From: Flagellimonas sp. 389 | GTDB taxonomy: Bacteria; Bacteroidota; Bacteroidia; Flavobacteriales; Flavobacteriaceae | Assembly: GCF_018449435.1 (NCBI RefSeq) | Contig: NZ_JAHCMU010000006.1 | Span: 62,001-126,000, forward strand | Reading direction: 5' to 3' | Length of the DNA: 64,000 nucleotides | In this document: positions 24,456 through 34,700 of the stretch, piece by piece | Layout of the letters: the number at the start of each line of letters is the position of its first letter | How positions within the stretch are numbered: the first letter of the stretch is position 1 | Program-made: the position numbers and the translations under genes | Notes under the pieces: model-generated | Told to the model about the DNA's origin: nothing | What the model saw: only the letters and a program-made list of their open reading frames with translations | Databases searched by the model: none

Positions 24456-24722
24456 ATGAAATTTAACTTTACTTACTAAAAAAAGACAAAAAACAGCACA
24501 TACAATACCTATTCATTTCTAGTACTCAGTATCAGTACTCTTATGTAATATTTTGTGGCAGTAGAGACAAAAATTTGGTTGATTGCATGCATGATTTAGT
24601 ACAAAACTTCGGTGAACAACACTTTAAAATAGTTAAAACACACAATTATTGAGCTTTCACAACATTTTATTCCTAAAAAGTGCGCTCTAAACTATTTTTA
24701 TGATTCAAGATTTTGAAAATAT
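24456..24722. other. Non-coding gap upstream of the second TPR kinase gene
   Basis: AT-rich and without a convincing gene. It contains AGTACTC twice with a 13-bp period (24521 and 24534), the shared element GCTTTCACAACAT (24653-24665) and a -7-like box (24693-24700), described separately. I see nothing else of note. Confidence 0.6.
24654..24700 (+). promoter_or_regulatory. CTTTCACAACA element and -7-like box of the second TPR kinase gene
   Basis: CTTTCACAACA at 24654-24664, 28 nt, then TATTTTTA (24693-24700; consensus except the last base), 22 nt before the ATG. The 13 bases GCTTTCACAACAT are identical to those at 10208-10196 upstream of the other TPR kinase gene, with the same orientation to the gene and the same 28-nt spacing to the -7 box. 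Twenty-one bases further upstream the match is poor; only a CACA core is found nearby. Confidence 0.55.
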
Positions 24723-26810
24723 ATGCCCCAATCGACCTGCTTTTATAACCTACAAAAGTTATTGTACAGAATAACATTGATCAGTTGTGTCGTATTCATA
24801 GTATACCCCCTCCAATCCCAAAAAATAAAGAGGGACAGTATTGTCTACAAATTAAATCGATTACAATCCTCAAAGCAGTTTAATCCACAGGATACCACAT
24901 ACATAAACTTGCTCTCCAGCCTTGCTTCTACTTATCGTTTTATAAACAAGGACAGTCTGTATGTTATTTCCAAAAGAGTATTAAAACTTAGTAAGGATGT
25001 AAATTATACAAATGGTAAAATTAAGGCCCTGGAGGCAATAGGTGATTTTTTTTCTGATGAGGGAAATCATAAAAAATCAATGGCCTACTTTAAAAAAGCA
25101 CTCCATCTAGCGCGAAAAACCGGCAATAAAGAATATGAACTTAGTATTATAAACGGGCTTGGTCATGATTATGACTATGAAGGAAATAATGCCGAAGCGC
25201 TAAACCTTTATCTAGAAGGAATAGATGTAGCTAAACAAACGGACAATAAACACATGTTGTCAATTCTTAATGAAAATATCGCAAGTCTATACATTCGACA
25301 AAAAGATTATAAGAATGCACTTGTTTTCTATGATACCGTACAGGCCATAAATGAAGAAATGGGGAATGAAGTTTTCCATGCTGAAACACAAAGCAACATG
25401 GCATCCTTATACAAGGATATTAAAGATTTCGAGCAAGCCATGTTCAATGTTAACAAAAGTATCTCCACATTTGAAAAGCACAAGATCTATGATTGGCTGG
25501 CATATGCGTACGAAGTCAAGGGAAGCATATATCTAGAACAGAAAAAATACCAATGGGCTTTATATTGGTATGACCAGGCCAATATGCTCCACAAGCAGCA
25601 ATTGGACGACGAAAGGGAAAAAATACAATTATTAAACGGTATGGCCAAGGTCTACCTTGGTCTTGAGAAGGATAGTCTATCCTTACAATATGCAAAAGAA
25701 GGTTTTCAATTATCCAAAAAAATCAAATCATTACAGGGGCAAATAGACTGTTCAGAAACTTTGTACAAGCTGTACAAAAAGAAAAATGACTCGGATAACG
25801 CTTTGGTGTATCTGGAGACTTTCAAACAGCTTTCCGACTCTCTCTCCAAAGACAAAAGCAAGCAAAGTCTTGCCTTATTAGAAACAAAACTACAATATGA
25901 AAAAGAAAAAGATGATCTAATTACTGCCAACGAAACCGCTCTGGCCAAGCATAAAAGCTATATTTACTTGACTGTTGCTATTTTAGTTATCTTAACTTTC
26001 ATAACTTTCTTGATACGCCGCAGTGAGCACATTCAGAAAAAATTGAACAAGGAGCTTCACGAAAAATCCAAAGTGGTCAGTGAACGGGAAGTGGAACTAC
26101 ACGAAAACAATAAAACGAAGACCAAATTATTTTCCATCATTGGACACGATTTACGCGGGCCTATCGGTGCGCTACAAGGGATGCTCAAATTATTTACAGA
26201 TGGTGAAATTGGTAAAGATGAGTTCATCTCTTTTATTCCTAAGTTAAAATCCGATGTAGAAAACATATCCTTTACATTAAACAACTTATTATCATGGGGG
26301 CAGACCCAGATGAATGGGGTTACCACCAAACCCAAAAGGCTTTCTTTAGATAAGCTGGTGAGCGCCAATATTAAATTACTATCGGAAATAGCCTCTGGAA
26401 AATCAATAAAAATAATCAATCAATTACCCGAGAATCCTTTGATATATGCCGATCACCATCAAATAGATATCGTAGTGCGAAATCTTCTGAGCAATGCCAT
26501 AAAATTTACTCCGGAGAATGGTCTAATTACAATTGAAGCAGAAGAAAAAAAAGACATGTGGGAAATTATTATTCGTGATACAGGTATAGGCATGAACAAA
26601 GAAATACAGAAAAAAATCTTTAAAAGCACTACCAATATCACCACATATGGTACCAATAATGAAAAAGGAACTGGTCTTGGCCTTTCACTTTGCAAGGAAA
26701 TGATTCAGAAGAACAAAGGTGAGATTTGGGTAGAAAGTATACTCCGCAAAGGATCATCTTTCCATTTTACAATTCCTAAAGCAGAAAAAAGATACCAGAA
26801 CGCCAGCTAA
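24723..26810 (+). CDS. TPR-containing sensor histidine kinase (HisKA type), orphan
   Basis: 695 residues. Signal/anchor about 13-32; a periplasmic TPR array about 100-390 (for example NHKKSMAYFKKALHLARKTG, NNAEALNLYLEGIDVAKQTD); transmembrane helix 413-431; coiled coil 433-465; HisKA with H475 (SIIGHDLRGP); HATPase_c with N591 (N-box), D619-x-G621 (G1) and GTGLGLSLCKEM (G2). It differs from the kinase at 7992-9953 in its phosphotransfer domain, but both share the exported TPR sensor layout and an identical upstream element. No response regulator gene is adjacent. It is convergent with bshB1. Confidence 0.92.
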   Translation: MPQSTCFYNLQKLLYRITLISCVVFIVYPLQSQKIKRDSIVYKLNRLQSSKQFNPQDTTYINLLSSLASTYRFINKDSLYVISKRVLKLSKDVNYTNGKIKALEAIGDFFSDEGNHKKSMAYFKKALHLARKTGNKEYELSIINGLGHDYDYEGNNAEALNLYLEGIDVAKQTDNKHMLSILNENIASLYIRQKDYKNALVFYDTVQAINEEMGNEVFHAETQSNMASLYKDIKDFEQAMFNVNKSISTFEKHKIYDWLAYAYEVKGSIYLEQKKYQWALYWYDQANMLHKQQLDDEREKIQLLNGMAKVYLGLEKDSLSLQYAKEGFQLSKKIKSLQGQIDCSETLYKLYKKKNDSDNALVYLETFKQLSDSLSKDKSKQSLALLETKLQYEKEKDDLITANETALAKHKSYIYLTVAILVILTFITFLIRRSEHIQKKLNKELHEKSKVVSEREVELHENNKTKTKLFSIIGHDLRGPIGALQGMLKLFTDGEIGKDEFISFIPKLKSDVENISFTLNNLLSWGQTQMNGVTTKPKRLSLDKLVSANIKLLSEIASGKSIKIINQLPENPLIYADHHQIDIVVRNLLSNAIKFTPENGLITIEAEEKKDMWEIIIRDTGIGMNKEIQKKIFKSTTNITTYGTNNEKGTGLGLSLCKEMIQKNKGEIWVESILRKGSSFHFTIPKAEKRYQNAS

Positions 26811-26827
26811 AGTTAAACTTAAAGCGA

Positions 26828-27550
26828 TTATATTAAATCATCAAGATTATCTACCGCCACATAGCGCTCAGCCGTAAAACCTTCTGCATACTCGACCCCA
26901 ATTAAACGTCCTAAGTCCCTTGCTCTGTAATTTACACTATCGATAAAATTTTTACTACTTATAGGTGTTTCGGGTTCATCACTATTCGGGTCAAAAAATT
27001 GAGACCTGTACGCTAGAATGGATGCTGTCTTTTTCTCGATAAAACCAGATACATCAACTACAAAATCTGGTTCTAAATTCTTCCATTGAATAAAATGATA
27101 TACAACTTTAGGCCGCCATGCCTCCTGCCATTGTTCCTCGCCATCCATTTTGGTGTCTATTTTGACCAAACCACTTAAAAAGCAGGAATCGCTAACCAAC
27201 TTACTCCCTTTGGCATGGTCAATATGTCTATCATCGATTGCATTGCAGAGCACAATTTCTGGACGGTATTTTCGGATTGTTTTAATGATCTCTAATTGAT
27301 GTGCCTTGTCATTGGTAAAAAAACCATCGGCGAATTCCATATTCTCACGGACGGAAACCCCTAATATCTCGGCTGCATTCAGCGCTTCTTTATCCCTAAT
27401 TTCAGCAGATCCCCTAGTACCCAACTCGCCACGGGTCAAATCAATGATTCCGATTTTTTTCCCTTTTGAAATCTCTTTGGCAATGGTGCCTCCAGCACCT
27501 AACTCTGCATCATCTGGGTGAGCACCAAATACTAAAATGTCTAACTTCAT
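26828..27550 (-). CDS. bshB1: Bacillithiol biosynthesis deacetylase BshB1
   Basis: 240 residues, PIG-L/LmbE fold. The metal motif AHPDDAELGAGG begins at residue 10; a second His is in DRHIDHAKG; the BshB1-type segment DLTRGELGTRGSAEIRDKEA follows. It removes acetyl from GlcNAc-malate to give GlcN-malate, the middle step of bacillithiol synthesis. It lies 9 bp after the PLP enzyme gene on the same strand, which could supply or recycle the cysteine used in the next step (inference). The bshA and bshC genes are not in this window. Confidence 0.9.
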   Translation of the reverse strand: MKLDILVFGAHPDDAELGAGGTIAKEISKGKKIGIIDLTRGELGTRGSAEIRDKEALNAAEILGVSVRENMEFADGFFTNDKAHQLEIIKTIRKYRPEIVLCNAIDDRHIDHAKGSKLVSDSCFLSGLVKIDTKMDGEEQWQEAWRPKVVYHFIQWKNLEPDFVVDVSGFIEKKTASILAYRSQFFDPNSDEPETPISSKNFIDSVNYRARDLGRLIGVEYAEGFTAERYVAVDNLDDLI

Positions 27551-27559
27551 GTATCTATT

Positions 27560-28729
27560 TTATGCAAGTACTGTTATGGATTTAACTTTGGCAATGGCTT
27601 GTTCAATATCTTCTATTAAATCTTCCACCTCTTCAATACCTAAAGAAAACCGTATCAGTGTATCTTTAATTCCTTGCTTTTCCCTATCCGCTGGTGTCAT
27701 TAGTGCATGCGATGTTTGGGTTGGTGAAAGCACCGTACTTTCAACTCCTGCCAAACTCATGGATGGTTTTATGAGCTGTAAATATTTAAAAAACAAGGAA
27801 GTATCAAGTGAAGCATTTAACTCAAACGAAAGCATTCCCCCAAATCCTTTCATCTGTGACTTTGCCAATTCATGATCAGGATGGGTTTGAAGTCCAGGGT
27901 AATATACATTTTCAACATTCTTGTTTCCATTTAAATAGGTTGCCATTTTCATGGCATTTGCATTTTGGGCATTTACCCGAATCGCCATTGTTTTTATACT
28001 TCGCTCCAAAAGCCAAACGGTGTAATCACTAAGACTACCACCAAAACAAATAGCTGTTTGGAAAACCTTGTCCATATTCTCTTGGGTCGAAGCAATTACT
28101 CCTGCACAGATATCTGAGTGCCCTCCCATATATTTTGTAGCACTATGCAACACCACATCGATGCCAAAATCAATTGGGTTTTGGTTGATGGGGCTCGCAA
28201 ACGTGTTATCTATCATGGAGAGGATGCCATGCTTTTTTGCCAATTTACCAATAGCATCCAAGTCAGTTACCGTTAACAAAGGGTTAGATGGGGTTTCTAT
28301 ATAAATTACCTTGGTATTCGACTTAATTTCTTTTTCAAAATCATCTACTTTCCAACCATTGGTGAACGAATAATTGATGCCGTATTTCTCAAACTGGGTG
28401 ACAGCAAAATTGTAAGTGCCTCCATATAAGGTCTGTTGTAGCACAATGTGATCTCCCGCTTGTAAGAAAGCCATCAAAGCAGTACTTATTGCCGCCATTC
28501 CACTTCCAAAAATCAAGGCAGCTTCAGCATGTTCCAAAGCTGCCAGTTTTTTGCACAACGCTTCTTGGTTGGGCGTATTAAAATATCTAGGATAGCGTTT
28601 TACATCAACATCCTCAAATGCATAGGAAGTACTCATGTACAAAGGGGATACAGCCCCTTTAAATTGTACATCTTCCAACTCTCCCGTGTGGGTACATGTC
28701 GTATTCAGACCTTTAGTGCTCTTTTTCAT
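27560..28729 (-). CDS. Cys/Met-metabolism PLP enzyme (cystathionine synthase/lyase family)
   Basis: 389 residues, fold-type I. PLP-binding Lys199 in LHSATKYMGGHSD; phosphate-binding FGSGMAA; substrate-side IETPSNPLLTV and MIDNTFASP. The family includes cystathionine gamma-synthase, gamma-lyase and methionine gamma-lyase, which are hard to separate by eye. Coupling to bshB1 suggests cysteine supply. It starts 34 bp after the MATE gene stop, with only a near-consensus -7 box (TATATTTA) between. Confidence 0.88.
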   Translation of the reverse strand: MKKSTKGLNTTCTHTGELEDVQFKGAVSPLYMSTSYAFEDVDVKRYPRYFNTPNQEALCKKLAALEHAEAALIFGSGMAAISTALMAFLQAGDHIVLQQTLYGGTYNFAVTQFEKYGINYSFTNGWKVDDFEKEIKSNTKVIYIETPSNPLLTVTDLDAIGKLAKKHGILSMIDNTFASPINQNPIDFGIDVVLHSATKYMGGHSDICAGVIASTQENMDKVFQTAICFGGSLSDYTVWLLERSIKTMAIRVNAQNANAMKMATYLNGNKNVENVYYPGLQTHPDHELAKSQMKGFGGMLSFELNASLDTSLFFKYLQLIKPSMSLAGVESTVLSPTQTSHALMTPADREKQGIKDTLIRFSLGIEEVEDLIEDIEQAIAKVKSITVLA

Positions 28730-28763
28730 AGGTTTAAAACTTTAGGCTAAATATACAAAACCC

Positions 28764-30173
28764 TTACACTTGAAACTTCTTCCAGTCCCCTTTTTTAAAC
28801 CATACTATTGCCATAATCGCAAGAAGTATTTCTGCTGATGTGATGGCAATAAAAACGCCTATCGCACCCCAGTCCAAAACCAAGGCCGCAATATAGGCCA
28901 GCGGTAATTGAAACATCCAAAAAGAGAAAAAATTAATCTTTGTTGGTGTTTTGGTATCTCCCGAACCATTGAATGCTTGCGTCAATACCATACCATAGGC
29001 ATAAAACACATAGCCTATCGCTATTATCTGAAGACATAGTGCTCCATTTTCGACAACACTGGGCGTTACATTGAACCATGAGATGATTGTTTCTGCAAAC
29101 ACTAAATAGAGTATGGATACCAATCCCATAAAGTAGGCATTGTACTTTCCCGTTTTCCAAACAGATATTTCTGCCCTTTCAGGTTGTTTAGCACCAAGGT
29201 TTTGACCTACCAAAGTTGCCGCAGCATTGCTCATTCCCCATGAGGGCATTAAGCTGAACATCATCACCCGTATGGCGATTGTGTACCCTGCAAGTACTTC
29301 ACTGCCAAACTCGGACATGATGCGCATTAGGAATACCCAACTGGACGTGCCTATCAAAAACTGGGCAATTCCGCCTAAAGAGACCTTCACCAAGTTTATC
29401 ATTACGTTCAAATTGAAAACCAAATCTTTGAGAGCCAATTTTATTTTGCTCCATCCAAAAAACAAAATCCCTAATTGAAACAGTACTGCAGTTCCCCGCC
29501 CTATGTTTGTAGCAATCGCTGCACCCATTACACCATATTCCGGAACAGGTCCCCATCCAAAAATAAAGATCGGGTCAAGGATAATATTCAACCCATTGGA
29601 AAGTATTAAGGCCCACATGGCAATGGAGGCGTCACCAGCTCCCCTAAAGATAGCATTGATCATGAAAAGTAGCATAATAGTTATGTTACCTCCAATCAAA
29701 AACTGAGTGTAGCCATAACCTTCGGCAATCAAATCTGGCTCGCCTCCCATCAACCCAAGAATTTCTTTGGCGTAAAAGATACCCATTATGCCTAGTCCAA
29801 TAGAAATTAGTATTCCGAGACCAATGGCCTGTACCGCAGCTATCCTCGCACCTTGAACGTCCTTCTCTCCTATTCTACGTGCAACGATTGCAGTAGCAGC
29901 CATACTTAAACCAATGGCAAGAGCATATACCAAGGTAATTACAGATTCTGTTAAACCAATTGTAGCTACTGCATTTACGCTGACTTGTGAAACATAGGCA
30001 ATGTCGACCAATGCAAAAATGGATTCCATTAGCATTTCCAGAATCATGGGAATGGAAAGCATAAAAATAGCTTTGCGAATACTGCCGGAGGTAAATTCTG
30101 TTTCCTTGCCCGTAACAGCAATCCAAAAATAGCTAAGTGATTTCTTTAAAAAAGATATATTGAAGTTTGTCAT
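28764..30173 (-). CDS. MATE-family efflux transporter
   Basis: 469 residues with about 12 transmembrane helices in two similar halves (SIPMILEMLMESIFALVDIAYVS near the N-terminus; PSWGMSNAAATLVGQNLGA at the start of the second half). It should export drugs or metabolites using a Na+ or H+ gradient. The residues around the helix-1 pocket fit the NorM-like branch, but the ion cannot be assigned. It is first in line before the PLP enzyme and bshB1 genes, so an operon is possible. Confidence 0.92.
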   Translation of the reverse strand: MTNFNISFLKKSLSYFWIAVTGKETEFTSGSIRKAIFMLSIPMILEMLMESIFALVDIAYVSQVSVNAVATIGLTESVITLVYALAIGLSMAATAIVARRIGEKDVQGARIAAVQAIGLGILISIGLGIMGIFYAKEILGLMGGEPDLIAEGYGYTQFLIGGNITIMLLFMINAIFRGAGDASIAMWALILSNGLNIILDPIFIFGWGPVPEYGVMGAAIATNIGRGTAVLFQLGILFFGWSKIKLALKDLVFNLNVMINLVKVSLGGIAQFLIGTSSWVFLMRIMSEFGSEVLAGYTIAIRVMMFSLMPSWGMSNAAATLVGQNLGAKQPERAEISVWKTGKYNAYFMGLVSILYLVFAETIISWFNVTPSVVENGALCLQIIAIGYVFYAYGMVLTQAFNGSGDTKTPTKINFFSFWMFQLPLAYIAALVLDWGAIGVFIAITSAEILLAIMAIVWFKKGDWKKFQV

Positions 30174-30417
30174 TATATTGAATTATGTGTAAAAAAAGAA
30201 TGGAAAATGTCAATTCGTCGGGAAAGTCTCCCAATTACTTTTTTGGCTTATTGCCTATGACATCTATAGTGTACATAATTCTTATAACTTCATGATGGTG
30301 CAAAGATGTAAAAAAAATCAATACTATTTTAAAAAATTGTATTGCTTGCCTAAAAAGTTGTATCATGAAGCTCGAAAACTTTATTTTTAGACCGAAAGCC
30401 AAACTAAAAAGTTTTTT

Positions 30418-31707
30418 ATGCGATTTGTTTTTTTTCAATGCTGTCTATTCTTATTTGTGTTCGTTTCATGTAAAAACACTGCAGTTCCAGTTGTAAGTAA
30501 ACCTAATGGTTATCAAGGGCAGGGAGCAAATCCTGTTGTGCCTACTGTAAACAAACCCGTTCAAAAACAGTGGAAAGGGGTATGGTCTTTTGATAACGAT
30601 ACTACTTTTTTTACCAATGATTTTGATGGAGCTCGTTTAAATGGGGTTGCTGCAGACGGAAATAATCATTATACGGTTTTGATCACTGCGGAAAACACAC
30701 CAATAAACGTTAGTCCCTGGTACGCATTTAAGATTTGGACAGAGCGTCCAAGAGAAGTAACCCTTAAACTTACTTACCAAGATTCTAGAAGTCGTTATTA
30801 TCCAAAAATAAGTTCGGACGGAATTCACTTCAAATCCATCGACAGCATGGCATTCAAAGCCATAAATCCAGGTGAAGGTGAATTTGGAATAAAAGCTGCA
30901 CCAGAGTTTGTGGAGCTGACCTTGTCCATCAAAAAAGAACCCATTTGGATAAGTGCGCAGGAACTTTATCCTTCCAAACGCGTCAACAAATGGATAGATT
31001 CACTTTCTTTAAAACCATACATTTCGAACTATGAAATAGGAAAGACCACAGAAAATAGAGCTATGCAGCTTATGGAAATAAAAGGAGACGGTGCCACTAA
31101 AAAAGCAGTGATGATAATCGCTAGACAGCATCCCCCAGAAGTGACGGGATTTCTTGCCATGAAGTCCTTTATTGAAACAATTTCCAGCGAAACGACCCAA
31201 GCAAAGAAATTTAGAAAAACCCATACTGTTTTTGTGGTACCCTTAATGAATCCAGATGGTGTGGACAATGGGCATTGGCGTCATAATATGGGTGGTATTG
31301 ACCTAAATAGAGATTGGCAAAACTTTAATCAACCTGAAACCAAAAGTGTACGAGACTTTTTGAAAAAAAAGAACAAGGAAGGATACGAGTTCGTTTTTGG
31401 GGCCGATTTCCATTCCACTTGGGACGATATCTACTATCCTTTGGATACTACCGTAACGGGGCAAAAGGGTAAAATTGTCTTTGATTGGATTGAAAGCATC
31501 AGTAACGGACTTCCCCAGAAAAAATCCAATGTAAAGCCATCCGACAAGCTGGATCCAACCATGGTATCGCGCACTTATTTTTTTGTGGAACACCAAATGC
31601 CCGCAATTGTTTTTGAGCTTGGTGACAATACGCCACGGGATTTCTTGAAACTCAAAGGTAAAGTAGCCGCTGAAGAACTAATGCGATTATTGGACACTTC
31701 CAAATAA
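30418..31707 (+). CDS. M14-family zinc carboxypeptidase, lipoprotein
   Basis: 429 residues. The lipobox FVSC with C18 predicts a lipid-anchored protein. A beta-sandwich-like domain about 45-180 precedes the M14 domain. Zinc ligands HxxE (ARQHPPEVTGF) and a later His (GADFHSTWDD), the substrate-binding NPDGVDNGHWRHNMGGIDLNRDW segment, and the catalytic Glu (AIVFELGD) are all visible. It probably trims peptides or peptidoglycan-derived peptides outside the cytoplasm. A near-consensus promoter TTG-N21-TATTTTTA lies upstream. Its stop is 2 bp from the convergent CcsBA stop. Confidence 0.9.
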   Translation: MRFVFFQCCLFLFVFVSCKNTAVPVVSKPNGYQGQGANPVVPTVNKPVQKQWKGVWSFDNDTTFFTNDFDGARLNGVAADGNNHYTVLITAENTPINVSPWYAFKIWTERPREVTLKLTYQDSRSRYYPKISSDGIHFKSIDSMAFKAINPGEGEFGIKAAPEFVELTLSIKKEPIWISAQELYPSKRVNKWIDSLSLKPYISNYEIGKTTENRAMQLMEIKGDGATKKAVMIIARQHPPEVTGFLAMKSFIETISSETTQAKKFRKTHTVFVVPLMNPDGVDNGHWRHNMGGIDLNRDWQNFNQPETKSVRDFLKKKNKEGYEFVFGADFHSTWDDIYYPLDTTVTGQKGKIVFDWIESISNGLPQKKSNVKPSDKLDPTMVSRTYFFVEHQMPAIVFELGDNTPRDFLKLKGKVAAEELMRLLDTSK

Positions 31708-31709
31708 AA

Positions 31710-34700
31710 CTATTTAGTGTAATTAACGCGGTATCGCCAAAAACTTATGCCGCCCAAAATAAATACACCCAATACGGTATACCATATAAAGTTTGGGGTA
31801 ATCACTTGATCGCCGCTTGCATAACTATGCAGACCAACAAGGTAAAAATTTACTCCAAAATAGGTCATCATAATACTGGCAAAGGCAACAATGCTCATAA
31901 AACTGAATAGCCATTTACCGCGAAGGCCTGGAACCAAACGCATGTGTAATACAAAAGCATAAATCATGATCGAGATCAGTGCCCAGGTTTCTTTTGGGTC
32001 CCAGCCCCAATAACGACCCCAACTCTCATTGGCCCATTGCCCCCCCAAAAAGTTGCCAATGGTCAACATAATAAGCCCAACGGTCAACGTCAATTCATTT
32101 ATGATGACCAGCTCTTTGATATTAAGGTCCATTCGTTTCTTGTTCTTTTTTGTGGTGAGTATGATCAATAAAAGCGATACGACTCCTAAAATCATTCCTA
32201 CGGTAAGCGGACCATAACTTCCAACGATTACAGCAACATGAATCATAAGCCAGTAACTGTCAAGAACTGGTTGCAAGTTAGCAATAGAAGGGTCTATCCA
32301 ATTTTGATGCGCCTGCCATAAGAGCATAGCGGTCACAAAAGCACTTGCTGCAATGGTCAGCTCACTTTTTCTTCCAAAAGCCAGTCCCATGGCCATAGTC
32401 GCCCAAGCAACATATAAAATACTCTCATAAGCATCGCTCCATGGGGCATGCCCCGAAATATACCAACGTAAAATAAGGCCCGCAGTGTGCCATAAAAAGA
32501 ATATGATGATAGTGCCCTTAAGTACATAGGATGCAGCTTTCCAGATTTCCCGTTCTTTAAAAATTTTAAAAATCAGTACAAACAACAACAATCCGCCGAC
32601 CATAAAATAGTATGTCCACAGGCGATTAAAAATATCCAGCCTATTGTACAAAATCTCGGTTTCTATCTTTTTCTTAGGTGGTAGAACTTCAGAACCATGG
32701 TTTTTTTGATTTTGATGAAACGCTGCCAATAACTTATCCGATTCCGTATAATCACCTGTTTTTATGGCTCTTTGTAAGGTGTTCAAATAATAAGGTACAC
32801 CATTTGTCATAAAATTTGCATATAGTGAATCCTGTACTTGATATTGTCCCGACCTAAATTCTATTGCGGATATCCATTTGTTGTTATCATCATTTAATAG
32901 TGGAAATATTTTGATAATATTCCCGCTGAGGGCCAAATTCAATAAACTTAGGCGTTCATTTACTTTTTTAAAATCCTTTTGAAATTTGTTGGGTATGTTG
33001 GTGGAAGTGGCATCTTCTAAGTATTCTTGTAATTTGTACCTACCCTCTTCATTAAAAAAATCGGTCGTTTTAACAAACTTCTGTCCTTTTGGTGCCCCAA
33101 TAATTTTACGAATACTGTCGTTCTCCGTTTTACCAAGGGAAATAAACTCTACATTGAACCATACAGCTGGGTTCAACATCATGGACAAGAAAACCTGATC
33201 GGAATTCATGTCCCTGAATTTATCGTTACCGCTCAATTTTCGTAACAATTCGGAAGAAAAAGTATGGATAGGTTTCATACGACCTCCTTCATCTTGAATG
33301 ACCAAAGCACCAAACCTGTCAGCATGTTCTTTTGAGACCGTTGTAGCATTTAAGACCGAATCAACCTCTGCTTGCGTGGGCAAATTGGAATGTGCATGGT
33401 CGTTCGAAGTATTTTGCTGCGCAGAAGTAAAGGTGGTAGCCAACAACAAAGTAAGTACTGCCACTGTGGCTTTCTTTGCCTTTACCTTTTCCAAGGATTT
33501 GGCCAAATCCTTGAATCGTGTCTTCCCAAAGAACATTATCCCCATCAATCCAAGGTATAACAAAAAGTAACCTATATAGGTTATCCAAGTTCCCCACGCA
33601 TCATGATTTACAGATAAAATTGTTCCCTTCTCATCGGGATGAAAGCTTGACTGAAAAAAGCGGTACCCTTTGTGGTCCAATACATGGTTCATATAGATAT
33701 CATAATCAAAATTACGTTCGTCCTCAACCGTAATCTTGCTCATAAAAGAAGCGTAGCCAGCTTCGGTACCAGGATATTTTTCAGCTATAAAATCGTTCAG
33801 TTGAATTGAAAAAGGGAGTTCGTATATTTTGGAACCATAACTCAGTGAAAAATCCAATCCACCTACCTGTATTTTATCCGAAAAATTGGATGTCCCCTTA
33901 CCTCCCAATAGTTTTTGCTCCACGGTTTGCCCATTAGCCGTAATCGAGACGACCAAGGCATCCTGTGTAGCTTCTGTAATCTCTTCTTCGGGTACCTTTA
34001 CGATTCCGTAACTACCCTTGACCAAAGGCTCAGGGATTACAAACTGCATGTTCGCCATATTATACAAGGAACGTAATTGCAATGTCTGTAAACTATCACT
34101 GGCAACAGAACCTCTTAACTGGTCTGCCATACGCATAAAGTCGCCTTCAAAGGGAGAGTTTATTTGATAGTTATCCCCCACGGCATAAATGTTTATTGCT
34201 CCTTTGGTCTCTTTATTGAGGGCAAAAAGAACATTATGAATGCTAGCGATCTTTCCATTTTCCAAATAATGCTCGTGACGTTCTCCGTCTCCAGCCTCAA
34301 CTATTTTTAGAAATTCATTTCCGTTTTCATCTGGAATCAAGTCTTCTTTGGCTCCACCTATAAAATCAACATATGAAATGGTAAATGGATTCCCATCAAA
34401 ATTGGATTTCCATGGAAGACTGGAACGTTTTCCCTCTGGTGTCACTAGAATATCGTCTTCCAATACCTTCCTACGGGTCTCCCCTTCTATATCACCGTCT
34501 ACAAAAACTGTTAAATACGTTTTATCGGAATAGAATCTATTTTCTGAGTTTCCCTCCCTAATGGGCATCATCCCCTCATAACTTATGTAGCGTGTCACAA
34601 AAGCACCGACTATAATCAGAATCCAAGATAGGTGCAATGTAAGAACGGGCCATTTTTTAAAGGTAAATAGCTTGTAACGAAACATGTTGCCAATAAAGTT

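Noticed and set aside
24521..24540. AGTACTC direct repeat as a regulatory site
   Set aside because: Only seven bases twice; not placed near a recognisable promoter.
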